Notes under the pieces: generated by a model | The model's input: the letters and a program-made list of their open reading frames with translations, nothing else | Told to the model about the DNA's origin: nothing | The model's database searches: none | Shown: one piece after another, positions 23,393-35,000 of the stretch | How the letters are laid out: every line of letters starts with the position of its first letter | Numbering within the stretch: position 1 is the first letter of the stretch | Assembly (NCBI RefSeq): GCF_002865645.1 | Contig: NW_020194519.1 | Location: forward strand, 1,051,542 to 1,115,541 | Reading direction: 5' to 3' | DNA length: 64,000 nt | Source: Hyaloscypha bicolor E | Lineage: Eukaryota > Ascomycota > Leotiomycetes > Helotiales > Hyaloscyphaceae | Translations under genes and position numbers: made by a program

Positions 23393-23700
23393 ACGGCCGG
23401 GTAGACTTATACTGGGGTGTTTCGACTGGTCATTTGCATGTAGTCAGGTCTTGCTTTGGGCATACGGCGTGACTTGTGTGGGTCTAGCATAGGGCTAGCA
23501 CAAAATAAATTTCCAAAAATTATTCCAAAGGTGCCTGTTACTGTGGCTGGTTGCGCATGTGAGAGGTTTTCCTCGAGGGAAGCCTCGGTGGCGCTAGCGG
23601 ACTGACGTCGTGAATCAACAACCTTGGCTTTGTACCCATTTTCCTCTTCTTCCTCCCACGGCTTCCACAACGCTGGAACAGCTCCAATAATCCAGGCGAT

Positions 23701-24419
23701 ATGGCATCCGATGAGTCGCTCCCAACGCTGAAGATCCTCATGATCGGTCCTTCAGGAGCAGGGAAATCAGCGCGTAAGAGCACAACTCGCGAAACCGCGC
23801 CCAACTTCCTAACCACTTTACAGTTCTCATACGATACTGCGATGACCAGTTCGACTCCGAGTCCTCAACTGCTACTATAGGCGTAGACTTCAAGGTATTT
23901 CAACTACAACTCTGTTTAGCTTGGCACCATGCTAACGCACTGCAAAAGATGAAGAAGCTCTCCGTCCACGGCAAAGCCTACCGCCTCAACCTCCTCGACA
24001 CTGCCGGCCAAGAGCGCTTCCGCACGCTCTCAAACAGCTACTATCGCGGCGCACACGGCGTGATCCTCGTCTACGACATCTCGAACCGGGAATCCTTCCA
24101 AGCCATGGAACGCTGGTTCGAAGAAGCAGAGTCCAATGCTATGCCCGGTGCTATCATGTATCTGGTAGGCAGCAAGCTGGACAAGACGAATAATAGGATG
24201 GTACAGACTGAAGAGGGACAACGGCTTGCGGAACTGCATGGATGTGGGTTTTGCGAGGTCAGCAGTAAGACGAGGGAGAATGTGCGGAAGCCGTTTGTGG
24301 AGATTGTGGATTCGATTGTGAGGGATCCGAAGCTGTTGAGCGCGAGCAGTAGGAGGACTGGGACGGTTAATGTTGGGACTGGTGGTGGTGAAGGGTGGGG
24401 ACCTAGGTGTTCTTGTTAG
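23701..24419 (+). CDS. Rab18-like small GTPase
   Basis: Three exons: 23701-23773, 23824-23894 and 23949-24419; 204 residues. The P-loop is GPSGAGKS (residues 16-23), the effector region STATIGVDFK, switch II DTAGQERFRTL (65-75), and the C-terminus ends in CSC for double geranylgeranylation, so the protein should cycle between cytosol and membranes. Overall the pattern is nearest to Rab18, which works at ER and lipid-droplet membranes. Two positions deviate: the guanine-specificity motif NKxD reads SKLD (Ser123), and the usual WDTAG is LLDTAG. The second half of the tail is Gly-rich. Confidence 0.85.
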
Positions 24420-24532
24420 GAGAGAGGAGGGGTTGCATTGGTTACATGAAAGAGGTTTTAGCATGGAGTTGGGCCCTACGTTGGGATAGCACATGGGAGG
24501 CATGATACCCTTATACACTAGAATGTACATTT

Positions 24533-25698
24533 CTATTCTTTAGGTTTCAGGAACTCTACAACGGCTGTTCCCCAAGTCAGTATCTGGATGTTTTGCCTGG
24601 GAGGGGTGCGAAGGGAGCTTTACCTTCTCTAAATGCTTCGGGGTTCTCGGAGATGACCCAGTGTCCTGCTTCGATATCTGCGAGCTCGAATCTTGGGAAG
24701 AACTGTCCTATTATGGGGAGTGCTTCATCAGGAACGTATTTGCTGTGGGTGCCTCTCACGAATAACGCTCGTTTTTCGAACCGTACTTCCGAGGGGTCCT
24801 TGTATGGGAAATCTCCAAGGTTATCCAATGCAGAAGCTAGGATCTTTAGAGGTACTTTGAATTTTTGTGTCTTGTCATCCGCAGGTCGGTATAAATTGCC
24901 AAGCAAGAATTGTCGGATAGGGAGAGACTGTGGTGTTCGTTAGTAAGATTACACTTCCAGTTTCTGGCTGACAGGAATTACTGACTTCCTCATAGTCGAC
25001 TAATATCTTGTCTGCCTCGGCTTGCCTGGTAACGCCTGCTTCCTCGATCTTCTTCATCCCTTGAATGTATTTGCCAAAGTTGCTGAGTAGAGCGGCATCC
25101 AATGGAGCATTGTCGACTGAAACAATATCGTTTATGATTTCTGGAGACCGTAGGGCCAAAGTCATTGCTGTTTTGGCTCCCCTAACAATCCTTTAGTCCA
25201 CGAATAATCCTGGTTTGCAACAGTACTGACATTGAGTGACCAATTAACGTTGTATCTTTGAGCTTGTGCTCCTCTATAAATCCAGCAACATCGTCTGCCA
25301 TAGAAATGTAGTCGTGGTGAGGATTGTGAGCAGAGTCTCCATGATTTCGAAGGTCCTGTAGCTTCATCAACAACCTATTCGGCGCTGATTTGTACATCAA
25401 CTTACAACTGCATAAATTGGTCTTCCTAAGTCCCTGGCAAGAGCTCTGTTCCTGAAGTCAAAAACGCTGGTCCGGAAAAGACGGGGCTGCAGGATGCTCA
25501 CTTACTGATGCTCCTGTTATTTTTCTTAGACCCAAACAGGCCATGCATAAATATAATTGCCCCCGGAGCATTTGAGGAGGGTTTCGCCGGTTCGTGGAGG
25601 TCATAGGCCAGGCGCACTCTTGGGGCTGTCGAGTAGCATTGAATACAGAGCTTTGTTGAGGTTCTGAAGGACGATAGGGATATTAATCGGGGTGGCAT
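24533..25698 (-). CDS. Mitochondrial alpha/beta hydrolase, ABHD11/Imo32/Eat1 type
   Basis: Six exons on the minus strand: 25502-25698, 25406-25451, 25231-25355, 24986-25181, 24624-24927, 24533-24564; 299 residues with consistent phases. The N-terminus MPPRLISLSSFRTSTK is Arg/Ser-rich without acidic residues, as in a mitochondrial presequence. The hydrolase fold shows HGLFGSKKNNRS (oxyanion strand), DLRNHGDSAHN, the nucleophile elbow GHSMG with Ser122, and the late histidine in AGHWV. The SKKNNRS and LRNHGDS blocks are typical of the ABHD11/Imo32 group, which includes yeast ethanol acetyltransferases and mitochondrial hydrolases that protect lipoylation. Substrate cannot be fixed from sequence. 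Confidence 0.85.
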
Positions 25699-26331
25699 TA
25701 TCAAATTTTCGATCTGGTGAAGCTTTCCAGCTCCTGCGAGAATCAAACAGTGAGGAGAAATGGTAGTGTTGTGCGTTGAAGTGAAGGTTGAATTTCTTGG
25801 TCAAGAAGTTTTGCTGCCTTGATCACGAGGCTGAAAGCTGATTTTGTGTCACGTGGTTAAAGTCAGGGAGACACATTCAGATCTTTTGTCTTCATCCTAT
25901 TTTCCCATCAATACTATCAATTTCAGTGGGTTGTCTGTAGAAGTCGGCCTTCTGGCTCTCTTTCGCCTTTTCAAGAGTCTCATCGGGCCCTCCCAGGCTT
26001 TCAGACAAGTAGACTGCTCCTGGTGGTACAGCCACCTTTCCGACGCGCTGCAACTCTGGGAAGCAAAACCAGCAATTCTGCAAATGATCCCTCCTATTGC
26101 CATTGCTCACATCCGTACCAGCACATGTTGAACCTGAACAAAATGCGTTCTTTCCCCTTTCAGTAACATCCGCAAATCATGGGGTCCGTTTGGCAACTTT
26201 GGCTTGATGTTACAATCTCGATCTTGAACTTCTCATGTCTTCTTGCGCAGAGTATTAAGTCCTGACATATGCAGCCACTTGAAGTCCTGTTCACCCACTG
26301 GTATCAGTTTTCAATCTACGGAAGCGAAACC

Positions 26332-27352
26332 TCAAAGTTGAATACGAACCAGGAAGCCGTAAGGCAAGAACGTGACTGCGAGCCAAGTGATAAATGTCTT
26401 TGTTCCATGCCAATACCACGCCTTTGGCTTCTTCTTCAATGCGTTCGCAACCACGCCAGCGGCAAAGTCAGATGGCTCGGTCCACGGCCTCCACTCCTCT
26501 GCAGAGGCCGAATAGTTAATCTGACTTTGCACACTCTGGTAGAGGGAATCTGTATGAAAGATTAGTCTTGTCTTTTGGAAGGTCATTTTATTGTTCTTTA
26601 CTTTCAGGTACATTTAAGTACTTTGCTTGATTCTCGAAAAAGGTCGTATTGATAGTCCCAGCGATGACCTGAAGAAGGTGAGCTCCTGACGCCCTGCTAA
26701 GTGGTCGAAGAGGAGCATACCGTTACGACCTGAACATCGAAGGGAGCGAGTTCAACCCGAAGTGTGTCTCCAAGCATGTGCAAAGCAGCTTTGCACGAAC
26801 AATTAATGCCTAGAATGACGTGAGCTTTCCCCAGCTTCTTCAGAACAATAAGAGCTGTGCTACGAACCCCAATATGGCTGAGTCATGACTCCGGTGACAG
26901 CACCAATGTTGATGATCTTCCCCTTGGCCGCTATGATTGTCGGCGAGAAAGCCTTAACCATCGCAAGAACAGACCAGAAATTGGTATCGAACAGGTTTTT
27001 AGCCAGAGCCAAGTCGGCATCAAGAAGTGGCGTCAAGTAGCCTTTTAAAATCAATCAACCAGCAGTATTTTGAACATTGACTCCTTTGAAACCTACCCAC
27101 CCCAGCATTGTTGACGAGGTAATCAAGCTTTCCGCCAGATTCCTTCTCAATGTACCTGACAGCATTTTGAATGGACTCCTCGGAAGTCACATCAAGCTGT
27201 ACAGTGTCAAGACCCATGGCCTTGAGGTGTTGCATCTTGGATAAGTCCCTCGCGGAAGCAAAGACACGCACGCCTTTGTGGTAGAATTCCTGGGCGAGAG
27301 CATCGCCGATTCCACCCCTACTACAGCCCGTTATTAAAGCCACATCGGTCAT
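26332..27352 (-). CDS. AYR1-like short-chain dehydrogenase with substituted catalytic residues
   Basis: Five exons on the minus strand: 27097-27352, 26868-27041, 26721-26809, 26602-26668, 26332-26549; 267 residues. The Rossmann motif ITGCSRGGIG (residues 7-16) and NNAG place it in the classical SDR family, and the order of motifs plus HMLGDTLRVELAPF and a hydrophobic C-terminus resemble fungal AYR1, the NADPH-dependent 1-acyl-DHAP reductase. Where active enzymes have Ser and Tyr-x3-Lys, this one reads Ala133 (NIGAVTG) and Asn146-CSC-Lys150. Both substitutions fall inside exons supported by good splice sites, and the Ser-to-Tyr spacing of 13 residues is kept. It may be inactive, or may bind a cofactor or lipid only; it has no stop or frameshift. 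Confidence 0.8.
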
Positions 27353-27699
27353 TGTACGAAGTGGATTGGGTGAATGGAGAGTCGGGTGTGTGGTTATACA
27401 ATGGTCTGGTGAGCCGTTCTCACAAACAGACTTCAAAATTGAATGGGCCAGATGTCGAGTCTAATTCTGAGGGAGTGAGAGGGCCAAGGACACATCTTCA
27501 GAGGTACTTATCCCTTCGTCTGGTGAGACATTGGCTCGCTACTTTCCTTCCCCTAAATAAATGTAATAGTGGGTCCCCGCAAAACCAGCCTGGCACGGTC
27601 CAGTTGCCTTACAAAAAAAAACCCCTGCATTGTGACCCACTGCTACATTTAATTAGGGGAGGGGAGAGTAGCGGCCGCACGCAAATATCCCCTGTTTCG

Positions 27700-28469
27700 T
27701 CAGAATATCCGCCTGCGGAAGTATTTCTTGGATGCTGAAGGAGAAGGTGATCGCTGCATGGCGTCCCACTCTTGAGAGTTGGTCAAACCTATCCAGCCCA
27801 TAGGCGTATTGTTCATCACCCACTGATGCATATTTGCAACTTCTCTCGTTTGTTCCATTGTCTGAAAGAACATTGATGTGGAATACTCGCCATTGCCCAT
27901 TTGTTCGTGTATGTGCAGAGCAGACTTGTAGGATCCAGCCAAATCCTTTTGGATGCCGGGAAGGACGATATTGCTTATGTGCTCGGTAGGTCCTTCGATT
28001 ATCCACTTGTTCCAACCATCATAGGGCCTCATACCAATCCATTTGATCCAGTGATATAGCTCATGGGCTATTGTTTTCTTCGTGTCGTGCACGCCGGTGA
28101 CCATTTTTGCGTCCAGATCCTCCGGGTTACAATCTGGCAAGGTGCAGATTTCTCTACCTGCCCTGGAAATATCGGGAAATTCATCTCTGTATCAACCGGC
28201 CCTTCATCTACGCCTGTGATAATGACAACTTCTGGAGGAAGAGTAGCAAATGGGCTGTAGACCTGTATGCTAGTCTTGAGGGATTTGAATGGAATTGGTG
28301 CAACCCCCACGAAGCTAGCCGCTGGAGACTCCGCCCACTCCTGAGTGTATGCGATAGTGACAGTTGTATTTCCGAATTTCATAAAGTAGTTAGGGAATAT
28401 TGTACACTGTGCATCGATAGTCCACTGGTTTCCTGGCTTTAGTGATGACCAGAACTTTGCACAATTGAA
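27700..28469 (-). CDS. Metallopeptidase-like protein (HExxH), 5' end and one junction unresolved
   Basis: The supported part starts after a CAG acceptor at 28470 with FNCAKFWSSLKPGNQWTIDA and runs through VTIAYTQEWAESPAASF to a segment ending EMNFPIFPGQ. The continuation, in another frame, carries the zinc-binding HELYH helix, then WNKWIIEGPTEHISN with a downstream Glu likely to be a third ligand, and ends at 27700. The two frames can be joined only by a 38-nt intron (GTAGAG..CGGAG) or by assuming a frameshift; 38 nt is shorter than any other intron here. No convincing first exon or signal peptide was found upstream. Fungal proteins with HExxH followed by W-x-x-EG-x-x-E-x-x-S are secreted or orphan peptidase-like proteins. 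I cannot name the family. Confidence 0.5.
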
Positions 28470-29790
28470 CTGTGCTTAAGCCGATGAAGGATAGAAGATG
28501 AAAAAGGTCTCATTTTCGATATGTTGTTGAATCGTTTACTGCATGACAGGATCAGGGGATTCCGAGGAATCCGATTTTTAAAGAACCTTTTGGCAATTGA
28601 CATTTAAATTGTAGCACGGACGCGCGCCAGTTCACCAGATCCAAGGTTGCTGGGTTAAGACCGCTGCTGTTCAAATGTTGGGTCGACACGGTCCGAGCCG
28701 ACTACTGCTTTCAAAAGTTCCTACTGGTGGGCTGAAAAACATCCCTCCTCATGTGAACGGAACTAATTATATCAGATAATCAAGATTTGATCACAGCTGG
28801 CAAGGAAGCAGTCGTCTTGAGCTGAGCTTGAAGTGTCGCTGCGTGTTTGATATCCTTGAATCTACAAGTGTTCGGCAGCAACTTAATCCATCGATAGCTC
28901 TATCCCACTCTCCCTTCTCATTGTGCTGACATTTCAGTTTAGCATTTAGTGTGCTGGGAAGGTCATCCGAGTCCTACGTATGTTCTTCGTTACCTCTTAA
29001 CCAATGTTCAGGATGAAACTTAGCCACGCCTCAGCAGGGTAATTCTCTATCCGAGATACATCGTGAAAAACTAAATATGTTCGTGTTGCTGACTTTCTCT
29101 CTCCGAAAACTGTGGTGGCCACCACCCTTACTTTGACCAGGGAAGAATGGGGGATGAGTGCGTGGGGGCCAAAATTGCGGGGTACCCCTTTTCAATGTAC
29201 GCGAATTCTCTGAGTGCTTGTTGACGGATCATTGTTTCCGAGTATTGGAGGGTAGAGCGGCATTTAGAGTGTGGACTAACGGGCACTTTTGCGTATGGTG
29301 GCTGGGGAACACATCTATGGCTTTGGTTTTAGGGCAGACTGCGGAGCTTTTGTCAGTTGTAACTACCAGGCGTGTACCTCTCCTCTTAAAAATTACAAAA
29401 ACAACTTCAACCGCTAGTTTCCGAGTATTGTAAAATAGATTCGGTTAGCGTAACCAGTGGAAAGGACTTAATATCGAATATAGAGCAAAACTTAATGTCA
29501 CTTGTTCTATATTCTCCTCAACTTCGGAATGAATATTTGTTCCCCGCCCCTCGTTTAGGATGTTGTGGGAGCCGGGTATTATTAAGCAGCTTACGGAGTA
29601 TGCTCCACCACCGGCACCCCTCTATGTACCTAGAAGGGCGTGGGGAAAGTTAACGGAATATCATCTCCGTTCAAAATCAACCTCATCGAACAGCAGGTCT
29701 GTGAAGTTACAATTAATTGTCCAGATCGAAGAAGAAGCTTTCAGACGGGCCACTTCTCGACCCAAAACCCCTATTTATTTAACTTACAGC
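28470..29790. other. Intergenic region
   Basis: About 1.3 kb between the metallopeptidase-like gene and the GST. Short frames occur on both strands but none has a motif or a splice partner. Any missing first exon of the upstream minus-strand gene should lie between 28480 and about 28900. Confidence 0.45.
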
Positions 29791-30423
29791 ATGACCAAAC
29801 CAATACTTTGGATCTCCCCAGGGGCGTGCTCTCTTGCCCCCCATATCCTCATCCGTGAAGCCGAGATAGACTTCGAAACAGTCGTCATCAACGCCAAAGC
29901 TGGCTTCCCTCAAGAATATCGTCACATGAATCCAAAAGCACGGGTTCCCATCTTTCAACTTGGTGACGAAACCATAACCGAGGTGCCTGCAATCATGACC
30001 GCTATCTCGCAAATGTCTCCCAACAAGCATCTCTTGGGAAAGACGAACCTTGAGATCGTCCGCACTTACGAATGGTGCAATTGGCTCTCAGGAACGGTGC
30101 ACGCACAGGCATTTGGGGGGGTGAGAAGGTCACACCGATTCTCAGATGATCCGCAGACGTACAACGCAATTAAAGCAAAGGGAAGGAAGACAATTGAGGA
30201 AAGTTTGGAGTTCATTGAAGAAAAATTGAAAGGCAGCCATGCGGTTGGTGACACTTTCACGGCCGTCGACGCCTTCCTTCTCGTGATCTATCGTTGGGGA
30301 AATGACACAGGAATTGACATGAAAGGAAAATATCCGAAGTATGCGAACTTGGTTGTGGAGGGTCTCAAGCGTGATTCAGTCAAGGCTGCTATCGAAGTAG
30401 AGGGAATTAAGTTTGAGGTATGA
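29791..30423 (+). CDS. Glutathione S-transferase, bacterial-type, intronless
   Basis: Single exon, 210 residues, beginning MTKPILWISPGACSLAPH; a CAG precedes the ATG, so a 5' UTR intron is possible. The thioredoxin-like N-domain shows PGACSLAPHI, the cis-proline region ARVPIFQL (residues about 50-57) and the E-V-P-A-I stretch replacing the usual ESxAI glutathione-binding motif. The C-terminal helical domain has TFTAVDAFLLVIYRW, matching the N-capping box of GSTs. The arrangement with PGACSLA is that of bacterial beta-class GstA rather than usual fungal GSTs. GSTs conjugate glutathione to electrophiles in the cytosol. It is convergent with the SRR1-like gene. Confidence 0.85.
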   Translation: MTKPILWISPGACSLAPHILIREAEIDFETVVINAKAGFPQEYRHMNPKARVPIFQLGDETITEVPAIMTAISQMSPNKHLLGKTNLEIVRTYEWCNWLSGTVHAQAFGGVRRSHRFSDDPQTYNAIKAKGRKTIEESLEFIEEKLKGSHAVGDTFTAVDAFLLVIYRWGNDTGIDMKGKYPKYANLVVEGLKRDSVKAAIEVEGIKFEV

Positions 30424-30772
30424 AGGTTTTGGGGAAGTTTGATTCCCCAAGATGTTTCTGTGTGGACTTCCTACCAATCGAAGTGGACTAAATGAAAGTT
30501 TTTGACTACTTTCCCTATCTAACTATTCCGAAGCTTTGAGCACCTAGGGTTAAAGCAAAGCCAGAAGTCTTCGGAACTGGCCAGATATGTTTCATTGATA
30601 TTTAAATGCGCTCGAAAATCTCTGCAGTACAATTTAATCACCCTCGCTAATTTTCTTTCCTTGCTCGCCGCCTTTCTCCATTTCATTGCCTCTGCAAACT
30701 TAAGTCAGCCATGCCGTCAGTTTGCATGCACGATTCAATAATTGCAACTCTGGTTGGCTATTCCAACTGTGC

Positions 30773-32025
30773 TTAAGTCCACCACACTGGCCCCGTAGAA
30801 TCTACCCACGTTTGTTTTGGGCCAGAGGAGCACGATTCGGAGTCTGTTAATTCTATCTCAGAGTCGGGGGCTAATTTGCCTTGCACTCTTTCCTCCTTCG
30901 CCTTCTCGACCGTAAGGCGTCGATTCTGTAATCGAATCATGGCGTCTCTATCACTCGTAAGTGCAGGCCATGTTAAGACGAGTGGGAACGATCGGAAATC
31001 GGACTCGGCGGCATCTAGAAGGGCTGTTACTTCCAACTCGTCCTCGTATGTCGTCACGAAATCTACAAAATCGTCTGCGGGGTAAGATACTTTAATGAAT
31101 GACTAAGGTTATGTGTTAGTAAAAAATCAACGGTCAACATCCAGGTGGTAGCTCACCGGCCTCTCGTCTGTGATGCAGCGCAGGAGACTAGTTCCGAAGT
31201 ACAGTGAAGGCTTACCCGTGTAAACAAGACTGGTCGCACGGAAGGTTAGCATGACCCCGGAATACAGGTCTGTTTGATACATCCATATTCCATGATGAAG
31301 CTCTGGATGTCGAGAAGGCGCAGGGGTTATACATACTCGTACAGGCATGGGCTTGGCAAGAATGGTGCAAAAACCATCGTGGAGGTGGATAATAGAGGAC
31401 GAAGGCTTTGGTCCAGACCTGCGAATTTGATCACCTCTCCATATTCTTGATACTCTAAGATTTTTGTTTGGTACCAATCGAACGGAAGCACTCGATCTAC
31501 GAGGATTCCGAGATTAGCAACTGCTGGAATAAGAAGGTCTTGGTGTTTGCTTACGGCCTCGTTTTTCGAGGAATTTTACATCGGTCATAGAAAAAGCCGG
31601 ATCCTGAAAAGAAACTTCATCAAGTTTAAACTTTTTACCTGCAGATCTATTAGAAAGCTAAAACGCAAACTTTCAAAGTAGTACTTGCGTAGACAGTTGA
31701 GGATCGTCTCAAAAACAAGAAGTTGGCTGAGTCTTTTTTTACTTTCGTAGACGCAATAAGTCCACATGTCCTCCACAACATCATAATACTCGGCATAGAT
31801 TTCTGGATATAATTCCAACGAGCCGAGACCTAGACACATCGCTGAGTCAATGAATATGCTTTCCTGGATAAGGACCTTTTCGTCGATCTGTCTAATGAGA
31901 TCTTTCTTCTCAACTGAAGCGTCCCATGCTTTGCTGACTTCGGAGCAGCGGCGCTCTACTTCGATGACGGCCTTAGCCAGAAAGGCCTCAAGACGGGTTT
32001 TGCTGCGCGTCTGAATAACATGCAT
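30773..32025 (-). CDS. SRR1-like domain protein with a frame problem in the middle
   Basis: Exons on the minus strand: 31639-32025, 31555-31603, one starting at 31496, a segment up to 31157, and 31102-30773. The core MCLGLGSLE, SQLLVFETILNCLRKYYF, QDPAFSMTDVKFLEKRGHRV follows the SRR1 domain order (CLGLGSL, S-x-QL, QDPxFT). After STSTMVFAPFLPSPCLYEY the frame closes, and the following GKPSLYFGTSLLRCITDERP lies in another frame. An 83-nt intron (31352-31434) restores the frame but removes the APFLP segment; keeping both needs a splice of about 32-34 nt or a frameshift. The last exon is acidic and helical (YEDELEVTALLDAAE). SRR1 proteins are linked to circadian or stress signalling in plants and yeast; the function here is unknown. 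Confidence 0.55.
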
Positions 32026-33115
32026 TACGAATACTACTAGCAAAACAGTGAATAAAAATGGAAGCGCTGGTCCAGATTAGTTTGCCACTATTTATAACAA
32101 GCAAGCTTCTACTAGTGGAGTGGATTGAAACAAAGCGAAATGGTACGAAGATTTAGGGGGAGAAAAAACTATGACTTAGATACAGACTAAGCGGTAAAAT
32201 TGGTTGCAGGCGATGTAAGCCTTGAAAGGAAATGGGTTGCTTTGTAGTCCATAGGGAACGGCTCGATGCAGCCACGAAGCACAAAGGAGTCATCCCGAGC
32301 ACGAATGCATAAATTGACTCGTTTTACGCTGTATCATTCTTTGAGCCGAAATTTTGGGCCTCACAAGAGCCAAAATCTTAATGACAAAGAAGCCGTCGAG
32401 TTGTGTTTTGAGAGCGATAAGCCACAATATCTGAAACGACTTCGGACATTTTGTGCACTACGTAATCAAAACCGGAAGGGTTCTTTGGCGCCCAGGTGAG
32501 ACAAACTTGGCTCCTTTACGTGTTTACGAAGCTGCCCTGAATTATCCATCTTTTATCCCAGACCGAGTTCGAACATTTCGTGGCGGATACTTCGACTGGA
32601 TAGGGGTTCTGAAGAGACGGGTGAACTTGCCAAAAGCTAATTCGATTTGCGAAGGCGATCCGAAGAGGGTCAATGAAGTGCAACAAAACCTCGAAAACTA
32701 AGAGGAGAAGTGAATACGGTGAGTTGCAAAGGTCAGCCAAGAACAAGTTGAAGAAAGGGGGCGAATCCAATAGTGAAGGCGGGCCAAAGAAGGCACTGGG
32801 CAGTGGGCCGAGGACCATGGTCAAAAGGTGCGATGTGTAATATAAACACCTCATCCATCTATTCTTCAATAGAAGTGCATGACAAATAGGTAGAACCCTT
32901 CAGCTGCGATGTATGTGGCACAAAATGGAAAGTGAGAAGAGGCCAAAACCAACAGGTGACATAGAAAGCATGCTGGGAGCTTTTGAAATAGAGGCATTTG
33001 ACCCGGTCGTGTCTTCATTGCTCCTTATAATGCATATGCTCCCAATGGTATGCACCTGTGACACCATGCTATGCCCCTGAAATGCCGAATTGTACAACCC
33101 GGAGTCGAAGAAACT
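32026..33115. other. Intergenic region
   Basis: About 1.1 kb between the start of the SRR1-like gene and the 3' end of ORC2. Short frames occur on both strands without motifs. Nothing is recognised. Confidence 0.5.
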
Positions 33116-35000
33116 CTATGATACAATATCTTCCAAGATCGTCTCCAATTCTTCTTTTCGGAAAGGCACTGAAAGCATCTCGGTCCCCAGAACGTCCTTT
33201 CGGCTAACGATCATCTGATGGTCGTGGAATCTGCGAGAGTCAGCCATTGGAGGCCAGCCGAAATGGAAAGGGGGCAACTCACTCCTTCAGCAATGTCCTA
33301 AAGTTCATCTCATTGCTGCAAATGAATTCCTCCACAGCCTTGTTATACAAAACTCGGTATTCAACGCCAGTCTCATTCTTCTTGTGTCCCACCAGACGTC
33401 GTTCGTCATTACCATTATCGTCATCACCCCCCTCAAGGGTCCCTGCACCCTCATCCATAGCCGCTAGCTGCTCTCCTATCAATACCCGGAACAGATTCTT
33501 GGCGTTCTCGGGCAAACTCTTCAACACAAAGCTGACTCCTTCTTTGCCACCGACTCTTCTACCACTCCTTCCAAGCAGCTCATGAACTTCGTCGACAACA
33601 TCCACCTCTGCGGTGTAGGGCTGGAAAGTCGTACAGTCATGAAATATGAAATTGTATGTTGATCGAAGAGAGCTGTCCCAGAGCAGTGGGAATGAAGGAT
33701 GATCAGCTGATGCTATGAGATGCACCTGTGGATGAGAAGCTAGACGGGAGAGGAGGGTCTGTGTGACAGGACGCCGAAGGGGAATTCGGTCGATTGAATG
33801 GATGATGAGAGTGATGTCTTGGGCTTTGTCTTCCTCCAGCAAAGCTAAGAGATTATCAAGCATGTCAGCTTGTTGAGATCCCAGCTTGTAGCCACGCTCA
33901 GTGATAGAAGCTGCAATGGTGTTGAAAATATCCTTTAGAGTAAGGTTATGGACATAACCATTGACCACCACTATCTTTGCCTTCGTATGATCACTCTGAG
34001 CCTTGTAGATATGATCTGCAAACTTCATAAGTAGGGACTTTTTGGATCCCCAACCATAGAGGCAAATGTTGAAATCTTGGCTCAGCTCAAAATGCCATTG
34101 GTTGAATGATTCGGCGTGTAGGCCTTCCAAATATTCTATATCTCTTGCATGTGAATCTACTAGATCGCGAGCACGGCTGAAGTACTCTTCATGGTTAAGC
34201 AGCGCTAGAGAGGAGAGTGTGTTGTTGGAGGTTTTCACACGCCCTCCGCGGTTTTGATAGAAGTACTTCTCGTGGGGCGTGAGATCCGCAGGTGGTGTTG
34301 GGGATTTTCGTCGATTTTTCGTACCCTTCTTCCTCCCTCGTTTTGAGGGCGTCGCTGGAGCATTGTCGTCTTCAGCAAGCCCTCCAATTAACCCTGGTCC
34401 ATCTTCGTCGATGTTGCCCTCTTCCTCAGAATTATATATTTCTTCTGCAATATCTTCCTCTTCCTCATCATTGTCGCTCGTATTCCCAAGTATTGTACGT
34501 TCAATAAGAGTCCTGGTGCTCTTTTTTCTTGCAGACCGGTCTGCGTTCCTCTCAATCCTTGGTGTATCTAATTCGCTGGCACTATTGACTTTGGTTGGGG
34601 TAGAGAAGAGTGTCTTGAGCAGACTGTCTTTCTTCGGTGTGGTTCCATTGGTGTAATTCTCGGCCCCGTCTTGCTTCGGGCGACCTCGTCTTCCTTTCCT
34701 AGGAGTTATATCTTCTGGTTCTGCATCATCCCCAATGCTGTTCTCCAATTCGCCGTTCGGTTTCCTTTGCTCGACTCCATCCATGGATTCATCTCCAGAA
34801 GGGGCTGAATCGCGCTCTTCTTCAACCGGTACGCTCTCCCGCCATAAATATCTTCTCTTTATTGGCGTGGAACCATTTTGCGGGGGTTGATCATCATCTA
34901 CTGTCTGCTCAGCTGCTCTGGCTCCTGCTGGAGACTTCTTTGCTGATGGCTCTTGGTCGTGTCCATTTGCGGGGTCCTCCTCTACTTGCTTCCGCTTCAT
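33116..35000 (-). CDS. orc2: Origin recognition complex subunit 2
   Basis: Exons complement(33283-35000) and complement(33116-33230); the GTGAGT donor and GCAG acceptor add the last 38 residues, FHDHQMIVSRKDVLGTEMLS and beyond, to give 610. The N-terminal 210 residues are charged, with several SP/TP sites and acidic clusters, and include GRRGRPKQDG and RKKGTKNRR, which look like AT-hook or nuclear-localisation sequences. From about residue 220 the Orc2 core is clear: FNQWHFELSQDFNICLYGWG, SKKSLL in place of a true Walker A loop, and LIIHSIDR. The C-terminus is a winged-helix domain. Orc2 is one of six subunits that mark replication origins in the nucleus. It shares a 336-bp intergenic promoter with Cut12. 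Confidence 0.92.
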
